Position numbers and translations under genes: made by a program. DNA of 64,000 bases from Nemertoderma westbladi (taxonomy: Eukaryota > Xenacoelomorpha > Nemertodermatida > Nemertodermatidae): positions 1 through 64,000 of the forward strand of contig JAUCBJ010001989.1 of NCBI GenBank assembly GCA_032718475.1, read 5' to 3'. Of this stretch, positions 1 to 15,000 are shown in pieces; the stretch's first letter is position 1, and each line of letters starts with the position of its first letter. The notes beneath the pieces were generated by a model, which saw nothing but the letters and a program-made list of their open reading frames with translations, was not told the origin of the DNA and searched no databases.

Positions 1-659
1 AGAACTTACACAAAATATGGGACAGTTCCAGGCAACAAACAGAACTTACACAAAATTATCCGGACAGTGTCCAGCCAACAAACAGAACTTACACAAAATA
101 TCGACAGTTCCAGCCAACAAACAGAACTTACACAAAATATCCGACAGTTCCAGCCAACAAACAGAACTTACACAAAATATCCGACAGTTCCAGGCAACAA
201 ACAGAACTTACACAAAATATCCGACAGGTCCAGCCAACAAACAGAACTTACACAAATTATCCGACAGGTCCAGCCAACAAACAGAACTTACACAAAATAT
301 CCGACAATTCCAGCCAACAAACAGAACTTACACAAAATATCCGAGAGTTCCAGCCAACAATCAGAACTTACACAAAATATCCGACAGTTCCAGACAAAAA
401 CAGAACTTACACAAAATATCCGACAGTTCCAGACAAAAAACAGAACTTACACAAAATATGGGACAGTTCCAGGCAACAAACAGAACTTACACAAATTATC
501 CGACAGGTCCAGCCAACAAACAGAACTTACACAAAATATGGGACAGTTCCAGGCAACAAACAGAACTTACACAAATTATCCGACAGGTCCAGCCAACAAA
601 CAGAACTTACACAAATTATCCGACAGGTCCAGCCAACAAACAGAACTTACACAAAATAT

Positions 660-3600
660 CCGACAGGTCCAGCCAACAAACAGAACTTACACAAATTATC
701 CGACAGGTCCAGCCAACAAACAGAACTTACACAAAATATCCGACAGTTCCAGCCAACAAACAGAACTTACACAAAATATGGGACAGTTCCAAGCAACAAA
801 CAGAACTTACACAAATTATCCGACAGGTCCAGCCAACAAACAGAACTTACACAAATTATCCGACAGGTCCAGCCAACAAACAGAACTTACACAAAATATC
901 CGACAGTTCCAGCCAACAAACAGAACTTACACAAAATATGGGACAGTTCCAAGCAACAAACAGAACTTACACAAATTATCCGACAGGTCCAGCCAACAAA
1001 CAGAACTTACACAAAATATCCGACACTTCCAGCCAACAAACAAAACTTACACAAAATATCCGACAGGTCCAGCCAACAAACAGAACTTACACAAAATATC
1101 CGACTGTTCCAGCCAACAAACAAAACTTACATAAAATATACGACAGTTCCAAGAACTTACACAAAATATCCGACAGTTCCAGCCAACAAACAAAACTTAC
1201 ACAAAATATCCGACAGTTCCAGCCAACAAACAAAACTTACACAAAATATCCGACAGTTCCAGCCAACAAACAGAACTTACACAAAATATCCCACAGTTCC
1301 AGCCAATAAACATAATTTATACAAAATATCCGACAGTTCCAGCCAACAAACAGAACTTACACAAAATATGGGACAGTTCCAGGCAACAAACAGAACTTAC
1401 ACAAATTATCCGACAGGTCCAGCCAACAAACAGAACTTACACAAAATAACCGACACTTCCAGCCAACAAACAAAACTTACACAAAATATCCGACAGGTCC
1501 AGCCAACAAACAGAACTTACACAAAATATCCGACTGTTCCAGCCAACAAACAAAACTTACATAAAATATACGACAGTTCCAAGAACTTACACAAAATATC
1601 CGACAGTTCCAGCCAACAAACAAAACTTACACAAAATATCCGACAGTTCCAGCCAACAAACAAAACTTACACAAAATATCCGACAGTTCCAGGCAACAAA
1701 CAAAACTTACCCAAAATATCCGACAGTTCCAGCCAACAATCAGATCTTACACAAAAGATCCGACAATTCCAGCCAACAAACAGAACTTACACAAAATATC
1801 CCACAGTTCCAGCCAATAAACATAATTTATACAAAATATCCGACAGTTCCAGCCAACAAACAGAACTTACACAAAATAATGCGACAGTTCCAGTCAACAA
1901 ACAGAACTTACACAAAATATGGGACAGTTCCAGGCAACAAACAGAACTTAGATAAAATATCCGACAGTTCCAGTCAACAAACAGAACTTACACAAAATAT
2001 GGGACAGTTCCAGGCAACAAATAGAACTTACACAAATTATCCGACAGGTCCAGCCAACAAACAGAACTTACACAAAATATGGGACAGTTCCAGCCAACAA
2101 ACAAAACTTACACAAAATATCCGACAGTTCCAGGCAACAAACATAACTTACACAAAATATCCGACAGTTCCAAGCAACAAACAGAACTTACACAAAATAT
2201 CCGACAGTTCCAGCCAACAAACAAAACTTACACAAAATATCCGACAGTTCCAGGCAACAAACAAAACTTACCCAAAACATCCGACAGTTCCAGCCAACAA
2301 ACAGAACTTACACAAAAGATCCGACAGTTCCAGCGATCAATCAGAACTTACACAAACGATCCGACAATTCCAGCCAACAAACATAACTTACACAAAATAT
2401 CCCACAGTTCCAGCCAATAAACATAATTTATACAAAATATCCGACAGTTCCAGCCAATAAACAGAACTTACACAAAATATCCGACAGGTACAGCCAACAA
2501 ACATAATTTATACAAAATATCCGACAGTTCCATCCAACAACAGAACTTACACAAAAGATCCGACAATTCCAGCCAACAAACAGAACTTACACAAAATATC
2601 CGACAGGTACAGCCAACAAACATAATTTATACAAAATATCCGACAATTCGAGCCAACAAACAGAACTTACACAAAATATGCGACAGTTCCAGTCAACAAA
2701 CAGAACTTACACAAAATATGGGACAGTTCCAGGCAACAAACAGAACTTACATAAAATATCCGACAGTTCCAGTCAACAAACAGAACTTACACAAAATATG
2801 GGACAGTTCCAGGCAACAAATAGAACTTACACAAATTATCCGACAGATCCAGCCAACAAACAGAACTTATACAAAGTATGGGACAGTTCCAGCCAACAAA
2901 CAAAACTTACACAAAATATCCGACAGTTCCAGGCAACAAACAGAACTTACACAAAATATCCGACAGTTCCAGGCAACAAACAGAACTTACACAAAATATC
3001 CGACAGGTACAGCCAACAAACAAAACTTACAAAAAATATCCGACAGTTCCAGCCAACAAACAGAACTTACACAAAATATGGGACAGTTCCAGGCAACAAA
3101 CAGAACTTGCACAAAATATCCAACAGGTCCAGCCAACAAACATAACTTACACAAAATATCCGACAGTTCCAGCCAATAACCAAAACTTACACAAAATATC
3201 CGACAGTTCCAGACAAAAAACAGAACTTACGCAAATTATCCGACACTTCCATCCAACAAACATAACTTAAACAAAGGATTCGACAATTCCAGCCAACAAT
3301 CAGAACTTACACAAAATATCCGACAGTTCCAGACAAAAACAGAACTTACACAAAATATCCGACAGTTCCAGACAAAAAACAGAACTTACACAAAATATCC
3401 GACAGGTACAGCCAACAAATATAATTTATACAAAATATCCAACAGTTCCAGCCAACAAATATAATTTATACAAAATATCCGACAGTTCCATCCAACAACA
3501 GAACTTACACAAAATATCCGACAGGTACAGCCAACAAACATAGTTTATACAAAATATCCGACAGTTCCAGGCAACAAACAGAACTTACACAAAATATCCG

Positions 3601-4354
3601 ACAATTCGAGCCAACAAACAGAACTTACACAAAATATCCGACAGCTCCAGCCAACAAACAAAACTTACACAAAATATCCGACAGTTCCAGGCAACAAACA
3701 AAACTTACCCAAAATATCTGACAGATCCAGCTAACAAACAGAACTTACACAAAAGATCCGACAGTTCCAGCCAACAATGAGAACTTACACAAAAGATCCG
3801 ACAATTCCAGCCAACAAACAGAACTTACACAAAATATCCCACAGTTCCAGCCAATAAACATAATTTATAGAAAATATCCGACAGTTACAGCCAACAAACA
3901 GAACTTACACAAAATATGCGACAGTTCCAGTCAACAAACAGAACTTACACACAATATGGGACAGTTCCAGGCAACAAACAGAACTTACACAAAATATGGG
4001 ACAGTTCCAGGCAACAAATACAACTTACACAAATTATCCGACAGGTCCAGCCAACAAACAAATCTTACACAAAATATGGGACAGTTCCAGCCAAAAAACA
4101 AAACTTACACAAAATATCCGACAGTTCCAGGCAACAAACAGAACTTACACAAAATATCCGACAGTACCAGGCAACAAACAGAACTTACACAAAATATCCG
4201 ACAGTTCCAGCCAACAAACAAAACTTACACAAAATATCCGACAGTTCCAGGCAACAAACAAAACTTACCCAAAACATCCGACAGTTCCAGCCAACAAACA
4301 GAACTTACACAAAAGATCCGACAGTTCCAGCCAACAATCAGAACTTACACAAAA
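660..4354 (+). repeat. Satellite higher-order block, copy 1 (5376-bp offset)
   Basis: The order of variant monomers here recurs exactly 5376 bp further on, at about 6036-9730. Matching landmarks are the unusual CAATAAACAG at 2455 and 7831, the AATAATGCGAC junction near 1876 and 7252, and the GCGATCAATCAG variant near 2333 and 7709. The offset is not a multiple of 40, as expected if 39-bp and shorter units lie inside. The copies diverge by eye after about 4354 and 9730. Confidence 0.88.
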
Positions 4355-6035
4355 GATCCGACAATTCCAGCCAAAAAACAGAACTTACACAAAATATGGG
4401 ACAGTTCCAGGCAACAAACAGAACTTGCACAAAATATCCGACAGGTCCAGCCAACAAACATAACTTACACAAAATATCCGACAGTTCCAGCCAATAACCA
4501 AAACTTACACAAAATATCCGACAGTTTCAGGCAACAAACAGAACTTACACAAAATATGGGACAGTTCCAGGCAACAAATAAAACTTACAAAAAAATTCCG
4601 ACAGTTCCAGACAAAAAACAGAACTTACACAAATCATCCGACACTTCCATCCAACAAACATAACTTAAACAAAAGATTCGACAATTCCAGCCAACAAACA
4701 AAACTTACACAAAATATCCGACAGTTCCAGGCAACAAACAGAACTTACACAAAATATCCGACAGTTCCAGGCAACAAACAGAACTTACACAAAATATCCG
4801 ACAGGTACAGCCAACAAACAAAACTTACAAAAAATATCCGACAGTTCCAGCCAACAAACAGAACTTACACAAAATATGGGACAGTTCCAGGCAACAAACA
4901 GAACTTGCACAAAATATCCAACAGGTCCAGCCAACAAACATAACTTACACAAAATATCCGACAGTTCCTGCCAATAACCAAAACTTACACAAAATATCCG
5001 ACAGTTTCAGGCAACAAACAGAACTTACACAAAATATGGGGCAGTTCCACGCAACAAACAAAACTTACAAAAAATATCCGACAGTTCCAGACAAAAAACA
5101 GAACTTACACAAATTATCCGACACTTCCATCCAACAAACATAACTTAAACAAAGGATTCGACAATTCCAGCCAACAATCAGAACTTACACAAAATATCCG
5201 ACAGTTCCAGACAAAAACAGAACTTACACAAAATATCCGACAGTTCCAGACAAAAAACAGAACTTACACAAAATATCCGACAGGTACAGCCAACAAATAT
5301 AATTTATACAAAATATCCAACAGTTCCAGCCAACAAATATAATTTATACAAAATATCCGACAGTTCCATCCAACAACAGAACTTACACAAAATATCCGAC
5401 AGGTATAGCCAACAAACATAATTTATACAAAATATCCGACAGTTCCAGGCAACAAACAGAACTTACACAAAAGATCCGACAGTTCCAGCCAACAATCAGA
5501 ACTTACACAAAAGATGCGACAATTCCAGCCAACAAACAGAACTTACACAAAATATCCCACAGTTCCAGCCAATAAACATAATTTATAGAAAATATCCGAC
5601 AGTTACAGCCAACAAACAGAACTTACACAAAATATGCGACAGTTCCAGTCAACAAACAGAACTTACACAAAATATGGGACAGTTCCAGGCAACAAACAGA
5701 ACTTACACAAAATATGGGACAGTTCCAGGCAACAAATAGAACTTACACAAATTATCTGACAGGTCCAGCCAACAAACAGAACTTGCACAAAATATGGGAC
5801 AGTTCCAGCCAAAAAACAAAACTTACACAAAATATCCGACAGTTCCAGGCAACAAACAGAACTTACACAAATTATCCGACAGGTCCAGCCAACAAACAGA
5901 ACTTACACAAAATATCCGACAGGTCCAGCCAACAAACAGAACTTACACAAATTATCCGACAGGTCCAGCCAACAAACAGAACTTACACAAAATATCCGAC
6001 AGTTCCAGCCAACAAACAGAACTTACACAAAATAT

Positions 6036-9000
6036 GGGACAGTTCCAAGCAACAAACAGAACTTACACAAATTATCCGACAGGTCCAGCCAACAAACAGA
6101 ACTTACACAAAATATCCGACAGTTCCAGCCAACAAACAGAACTTACACAAAATATGGGACAGTTCCAAGCAACAAACAGAACTTACACAAATTATCCGAC
6201 AGGTCCAGCCAACAAACAGAACTTACACAAATTATCCGACAGGTCCAGCCAACAAACAGAACTTACACAAAATATCCGACAGTTCCAGCCAACAAACAGA
6301 ACTTACACAAAATATGGGACAGTTCCAAGCAACAAACAGAACTTACACAAATTATCTGACAGGTCCAGCCAACAAACAGAACTTACACAAAATATCCGAC
6401 ACTTCCAGCCAACAAACAAAACTTACACAAAATATCCGACAGGTCCAGCCAACAAACAGAACTTACACAAAATATCCGACTGTTCCAGCCAACAAACAAA
6501 ACTTACATAAAATATACGACAGTTCCAAGAACTTACACAAAATATCCGACAGTTCCAGCCAACAAACAAAACTTACACAAAATATCCGACAGTTCCAGCC
6601 AACAAACAAAACTTACACAAAATATCCGACAGTTCCAGCCAACAAACAGAACTTACACAAAATATCCCACAGTTCCAGCCAATAAACATAATTTATACAA
6701 AATATCCGACAGTTCCAGCCAACAAACAGAACTTACACAAAATATGGGACAGTTCCAGGCAACAAACAGAACTTACACAAATTATCCGACAGGTCCAGCC
6801 AAAAAACAGAACTTACACAAAATAACCGACACTTCCAGCCAACAAACAAAACTTACACAAAATATCCGACAGGTCCAGCCAACAAACAGAACTTACACAA
6901 AATATCCGACTGTTCCAGCCAACAAACAAAACTTACATAAAATATACGACAGTTCCAAGAACTTACACAAAATATCCGACAGTTCCAGCCAACAAACAAA
7001 ACTTACACAAAATATCCGACAGTTCCAGCCAACAAACAAAACTTACACAAAATATCCGACAGTTCCAGGCAACAAACAAAACTTACCCAAAATATCCGAC
7101 AGTTCCAGCCAACAATCAGATCTTACACAAAAGATCCGACAATTCCAGCCAACAAACAGAACTTACACAAAATATCCCACAGTTCCAGCCAATAAACATA
7201 ATTTATACAAAATATCCGACAGTTCCAGCCAACAAACAGAACTTACACAAAATAATGCGACAGTTCCAGTCAACAAACAGAACTTACACAAAATATGGGA
7301 CAGTTCCAGGCAACAAACAGAACTTACATAAAATATCCGACAGTTCCAGTCAACAAACAGAACTTACACAAAATATGGGACAGTTCCAGGCAACAAATAG
7401 AACTTACACAAATTATCCGACAGGTCCAGCCAACAAACAGAACTTACACAAAATATGGGACAGTTCCAGCCAACAAACAAAACTTACACAAAATATCCGA
7501 CAGTTCCAGGCAACAAACATAACTTACACAAAATATCCGACAGTTCCAAGCAACAAACAGAACTTACACAAAATATCCGACAGTTCCAGCCAACAAACAA
7601 AACTTACACAAAATATCCGACAGTTCCAGGCAACAAACAAAACTTACCCAAAACATCCGACAGTTCCAGCCAACAAACAGAACTTACACAAAAGATCCGA
7701 CAGTTCCAGCGATCAATCAGAACTTACACAAACGATCCGACAATTCCAGCCAACAAACATAACTTACACAAAATATCCCACAGTTCCAGCCAATAAACAT
7801 AATTTATACAAAATATCCGACAGTTCCAGCCAATAAACAGAACTTACACAAAATATCCGACAGGTACAGCCAACAAACATAATTTATACAAAATATCCGA
7901 CAGTTCCATCCAACAACAGAACTTACACAAAAGATCCGACAATTCCAGCCAACAAACAGAACTTACACAAAATATCCGACAGGTACAGCCAACAAACATA
8001 ATTTATACAAAATATCCGACAATTCGAGCCAACAAACAGAACTTACACAAAATATGCGACAGTTCCAGTCAACAAACAGAACTTACACAAAATATGGGAC
8101 AGTTCCAGGCAACAAACAGAACTTACATAAAATATCCGACAGTTCCAGTCAACAAACAGAACTTACACAAAATATGGGACAGTTCCAGGCAACAAATAGA
8201 ACTTACACAAATTATCCGACAGATCCAGCCAACAAACAGAACTTACACAAAGTATGGGACAGTTCCAGCCAACAAACAAAACTTACACAAAATATCCGAC
8301 AGTTCCAGGCAACAAACAGAACTTACACAAAATATCCGACAGTTCCAGGCAACAAACAGAACTTACACAAAATATCCGACAGGTACAGCCAACAAACAAA
8401 ACTTACAAAAAATATCCGACAGTTCCAGCCAACAAACAGAACTTACACAAAATATGGGACAGTTCCAGGCAACAAACAGAACTTGCACAAAATATCCAAC
8501 AGGTCCAGCCAACAAACATAACTTACACAAAATATCCGACAGTTCCAGCCAATAACCAAAACTTACACAAAATATCCGACAGTTCCAGACAAAAAACAGA
8601 ACTTACGCAAATTATCCGACACTTCCATCCAACAAACATAACTTAAACAAAGGATTCGACAATTCCAGCCAACAATCAGAACTTACACAAAATATCCGAC
8701 AGTTCCAGACAAAAACAGAACTTACACAAAATATCCGACAGTTCCAGACAAAAAACAGAACTTACACAAAATATCCGACAGGTACAGCCAACAAATATAA
8801 TTTATACAAAATATCCAACAGTTCCAGCCAACAAATATAATTTATACAAAATATCCGACAGTTCCATCCAACAACAGAACTTACACAAAATATCCGACAG
8901 GTACAGCCAACAAACATAGTTTATACAAAATATCCGACAGTTCCAGGCAACAAACAGAACTTACACAAAATATCCGACAATTCGAGCCAACAAACAGAAC

Positions 9001-9730
9001 TTACACAAAATATCCGACAGCTCCAGCCAACAAACAAAACTTACACAAAATATCCGACAGTTCCAGGCAACAAACAAAACTTACCCAAAATATCTGACAG
9101 ATCCAGCTAACAAACAGAACTTACACAAAAGATCCGACAGTTCCAGCCAACAATGAGAACTTACACAAAAGATCCGACAATTCCAGCCAACAAACAGAAC
9201 TTACACAAAATATCCCACAGTTCCAGCCAATAAACATAATTTATAGAAAATATCCGACAGTTACAGCCAACAAACAGAACTTACACAAAATATGCGACAG
9301 TTCCAGTCAACAAACAGAACTTACACACAATATGGGACAGTTCCAGGCAACAAACAGAACTTACACAAAATATGGGACAGTTCCAGGCAACAAATACAAC
9401 TTACACAAATTATCCGACAGGTCCAGCCAACAAACAAAACTTACACAAAATATGGGACAGTTCCAGCCAAAAAACAAAACTTACACAAAATATCCGACAG
9501 TTCCAGGCAACAAACAGAACTTACACAAAATATCCGACAGTTCCAGGCAACAAACAGAACTTACACAAAATATCCGACAGTTCCAGCCAACAAACAAAAC
9601 TTACACAAAATATCCGACAGTTCCAGGCAACAAACAAAACTTACCCAAAACATCCGACAGTTCCAGCCAACAAACAGAACTTACACAAAAGATCCGACAG
9701 TTCCAGCCAACAATCAGAACTTACACAAAA
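6036..9730 (+). repeat. Satellite higher-order block, copy 2 (5376-bp offset)
   Basis: This is the second copy of the block at about 660-4354. Only scattered single-base differences are visible, for example GATAAAATATCC at 1949 against CATAAAATATCC here, so the duplication looks recent relative to divergence between neighbouring monomers. The start is approximate because short local unit duplications differ between copies around 6040-6160. Confidence 0.88.
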
Positions 9731-11340
9731 TATGCGACAGTTCCAGACAAAAACAGAACTTACACTAAATATCCGACAGTTCCAGCCAACAAACAGAACT
9801 TAAACAAAAGATTCTACAATTCCAGCCAACAAACAGAACTTACACAAAATATCCGACAGTTCCAGCCAATAAACATAATTTATAGAAAATATCCGACAGT
9901 TACAGCCAACAAACAGAACTTACACAAAATATGCGACAGTTCCAGTCAACAAACAGAACTTACACAAAATATGGGACAGTTCCAGGCAACAAACAGAACT
10001 TACACAAAATATGGGACAGTTCCAGGCAACAAATAGAACTTACACAAATTATCTGACAGGTCCAGCCAACAAACAGAACTTGCACAAAATATGGGACAGT
10101 TCCAGCCAAAAAACAAAACTTACACAAAATATCCGACAGTTCCAGGCAACAAACAGAACTTACACAAAATATCCGACAGCTCCAGCCAACTAACAAAACT
10201 TACACAAAATATCCGACAGTTCCAGGCAACAAACAAAACTTACCCAAAATATCTGACAGATCCAGCTAACAAACATAACTTACACAAAAGATCCGACAGT
10301 TCCAGCCAACAATCAGAACTTACACAAAAGATCCGACAATTCCAGCCAACAAACAGAACTTACACAAAAAATCCCACAGTTCCAGCCAATAAACATAATT
10401 TATAGAAAATATCCGACAGTTACAGCCAACAAACAGAACTTACACAAAATATGCGACAGTTCCAGTCAACAAACAGAACTTACACAAAATATGGGACAGT
10501 TCCAGGCAACAAACAGAACTTACACAAAATATGGGACAGTTCCAGGCAACAAATAGAACTTACACAAATTATCCGACAGGTCCAGCCAATAAACATAAAC
10601 TTACACAAAATATGGGACAGTTCCAGCCAAAAGACAAAACTTACACAAAATATCCGACAGTTCCAGGCAACAAACAGAACTTACACAAAATATCCGACAG
10701 TTCCAGCCAACAAACAGAACTTACACAAAATATGGGACAGTTCCAGCCAAAAGACAAAACTTACACAAAATATCCGACAGTTCCAGGCAACAAACAGAAC
10801 TTACATAAAATATCCGACAGTTCCAGGCAACAAACAGAACTTACACAAAATATCCGACAGTTCCAGCCAACAAACAAAAATTACACAAAATATGCGACAG
10901 TTCCAGACAAAAACAGAACTTACACTAAATATCCGACAGTTCCAGCCAACAAACAGAACTTAAACAAAAGATTCTACAATTCCAGCCAACAAACAGAACT
11001 TACACAAAATATCCGACAGTTCCAGCCAACAAACAGAACTTACATAAAATATCCGACAGGTCCAGGCAACAAACAGAACTTAAACAAAATATCCGACAGT
11101 CCCAGCCAACAAATAGAACTTCACAAAATATGCGACAGTTCCAGCCAACAAACAGAACTTACATAAAATATCCGACAGGTCCAGGCAACAATCAGAACTT
11201 ACACAAAATTTCCGACAGTTCCAGCCAACAAACAGAACTTACATAAAATATCCGACAGTTCCAGCCAACAAACATAACTTACATAAAATATCCGACAGGT
11301 CCAGGCAACAAACAGAACATACACAAAATATCCGACAGTT

Positions 11341-12040
11341 CCAGACAAAAACAGAACTTACACTAAATATCCGACAGGTCCAGGCAACAATCAGAACTTA
11401 CACAAAATTTCCGACAGTTCCAGCCAACAAACAGAACTTACATAAAATATCCGACAGTTCCAGCCAACAAACGGAACTTACACAAAATATCCGACAGTTC
11501 CAGCCAACAAACAGAACTTACATAAAATATCCGACAGTTCCAGCCAACAAACGGAACTTACACAAAATATCCGACAGTTCCAGCCAACAAACAGAACTTA
11601 CATAAAATATCCGACAGTTCCAGCCAACAAACGGAACTTACACAAAATATCCGACAGTTCCAGCCAACAAACAGAACTTACATAAAATATCCGACAGGTC
11701 CAGGCAACAATCAGAACTTACACAAAATTTCCGACAGTTCCAGCCAACAAACAGAACTTACATAAAATATCCGACAGTTCCAGCCAACAAACATAACTTA
11801 CATAAAATATCCGACAGGTCCAGGCAACAAACAGAACATACACAAAATATCCGACAGTTCCAGACAAAAACAGAACTTACATAAAATATCCGACAGTTCC
11901 AGCCAACAAACATAACTTACATAAAATATCCGACAGGTCCAGGCAACAAACAGAACATACACAAAATTTCCGACAGTTCCAGCCAACAAACAGAACTTAC
12001 ATAAAATATCCGACAGTTCCAGCCAACAAACGGAACTTAC
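11341..12040 (+). repeat. Satellite sub-block duplicated at +918 bp
   Basis: A run of about 17 units, rich in TACATAAAATATCC and AATTTCCGAC variants and including a 39-bp CCAGACAAAAACAG unit, recurs 918 bp downstream at about 12259-12958. The order of variants is the same in both copies until they diverge near 12040. Confidence 0.8.
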
Positions 12041-15000
12041 ATAAAATATCCGACAGGTCCAGGCAACAATCAGAACTTACACAAAATTTCCGACAGGTCC
12101 AGGCAACAATCAGAACTTACACAAAATTTCCGACAGTTCCAGCCAACAAACAGAACTTACATAAAATATCCGACAGTTCCAGCCAACAAACAGAACTTAC
12201 ATAAAATATCCGACAGTTCCAGCCAACAAACGGAACTTACACAAAATATCCGACAGTTCCAGACAAAAACAGAACTTACACTAAATATCCGACAGGTCCA
12301 GGCAACAATCAGAACTTACACAAAATTTCCGACAGTTCCAGCCAACAAACAGAACTTACATAAAATATCCGACAGTTCCAGCCAACAAACGGAACTTACA
12401 CAAAATATCCGACAGTTCCAGCCAACAAACAGAACTTACATAAAATATCCGACAGTTCCAGCCAACAAACGGAACTTACACAAAATATCCGACAGTTCCA
12501 GCCAACAAACAGAACTTACATAAAATATCCGACAGTTCCAGCCAACAAACGGAACTTACACAAAATATCCGACAGTTCCAGCCAACAAACAGAACTTACA
12601 TAAAATATCCGACAGGTCCAGGCAACAATCAGAACTTACACAAAATTTCCGACAGTTCCAGCCAACAAACAGAACTTACATAAAATATCCGACAGTTCCA
12701 GCCAACAAACATAACTTACATAAAATATCCGACAGGTCCAGGCAACAAACAGAACATACACAAAATATCCGACAGTTCCAGACAAAAACAGAACTTACAT
12801 AAAATATCCGACAGTTCCAGCCAACAAACATAACTTACATAAAATATCCGACAGGTCCAGGCAACAAACAGAACATACACAAAATTTCCGACAGTTCCAG
12901 CCAACAAACAGAACTTACATAAAATATCCGACAGTTCCAGCCAACAAACGGAACTTACACAAAATATCCGACAGTTCCAGCCAACAAACAGAACTTACAT
13001 AAAATATCCGACAGGTCCAGGCAACAATCAGAACTTACACAAAATTTCCGACAGTTCCAGCCAACAAACAGAACTTACATAAAATATCCGACAGTCCCAG
13101 CCAACAAACATAACTTACATAAAATATCCGACAGGTCCAGGCAACAAACAGAACATACACAAAATATCCGACAGTTCCAGACAAAAACAGAACTTACACT
13201 AAATATCCGACAGTTCCAGCCAACAAACAGAACTTAATCAAAAGATTCTACAATTCCAGCCAACAAACAGAACTTACACAAAATATCCGACAGTTCCAGC
13301 CAACAAACAAAACTTACACAAAATATGCGACAGTTCCAGACAAAAACAGAACTTACACTAAATATCCGACAGTTCCAGCCAACAAACAGAACTTAAACAA
13401 AAGATTCTACAATTCCAGCCAACAAACAGAACTTACACAAAAGATCCGACAATTCCAGCCAAAAAACAGAACTTACACAAAATATGGGACAGTTCCAGGC
13501 AACAAACAGAACTTGCACAAAATATCCGACAGGTCCAGCCAACAAACATAACTTACACAAAATATCCGACAGTTCCAGCCAATAACCAAAACTTACACAA
13601 AATATCCGACAGTTTCAGGCAACAAACAGAACTTACACAAAATATGGGACAGTTCCAGGCAACAAATAAAACTTACAAAAAATTTCCGACAGTTCCAGAC
13701 AAAAAACAGAACTTACACAAATTATCCGACACTTCCATCCAACAAACATAACTTAAACAAAAGATTCGACAATTCCAGCCAACAAACAGAACTTACACAA
13801 AATATCCGACAGTTCCAGACAAAAAAACAGAACTTACACAAAATATCCGACAGGTCCAGGCAACAAACAGAACTTACACAAAATATGCGACAGTTCCAGG
13901 CAACAAATAGTACTAACACAAAATATCCGACAGTTCCAGACAAAAAACAGAACTTAAACAAAAGATTCGACAATTCCAGCCAACAAACGGAACTTACACA
14001 AAATATCCGACAGTTCCAGCCAACAATCAGAACTTACACAAAATATCCGACAGTTCCAGACACAAAAAACAGAACTTACACAAAATATCCGACAGTTCCA
14101 GCCAACAATCAGAACTTACACAAAATATCCGACAATTCGAGCCAACAAACAGAACATACACAAAATATCCCACAGTTCCAGACAAAAACAGAACTTACAC
14201 TAAATATCCGACAGTTCCAGCCAACAAACAGAACTTAAACAAAAGATTCTACAATTCCAGCCAACAATCAGAACTTACACAAAATATCCGACAGTTCCAG
14301 ACAAAAAACAGAACTTAAACAAAATATCCGACAGTTCCAGGCAACAAATAGAACTTACACAAATTATCCGACAGGTCCAGCCAACAATCAGAACTTACAC
14401 AAAATATCCGACAGTTCCAGCCAACAAACAGAACTTAAACAAAAGATTCTACAATTCCAGCCAACAAACAGAACTTACACAAAATATCCGACAGTTCCAG
14501 CCAACAAACAAAACTTACACAAAATATGCGACAGTTCCAGACAAAAACAGAACTTACACTAAATATCCGACAGTTCCAGCCAACAAACAGAACTTAAACA
14601 AAAGATTCTACAATTCCAGCCAACAAACAGAACTTACACAAAATATCCGACAGTTCCAGCCAACAAACAGAACTTACATAAAATATCCGACAGGTCCAGG
14701 CAACAAACAGAACTTAAACAAAATATCCGACAGTCCCAGCCAACAAATAGAACTTCACAAAATATGCGACAGTTCCAGCCAACAAACAGAACTTACATAA
14801 AATATCCGACAGGTCCAGGCAACAATCAGAACTTACACAAAATATCCGACAGTTCCAGCCAACAAACAGAACTTACATAAAATATCCGACAGTTCCAGCC
14901 AACAAACATAACTTATATAAAATATCCGACAGGTCCAGCCAACAATCAGAACTTACACAAAATATCCGACAGTTCCAGACAAAAACAGAACTTACACTAA

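Noticed and set aside
17-11166. Long plus-strand open frames of 60-430 codons within the satellite
   Set aside because: They are the same 40-bp unit read in rotating phase. The frames exist because the unit has no forward stop; there is no splice context, no promoter and no non-repeat start or end.
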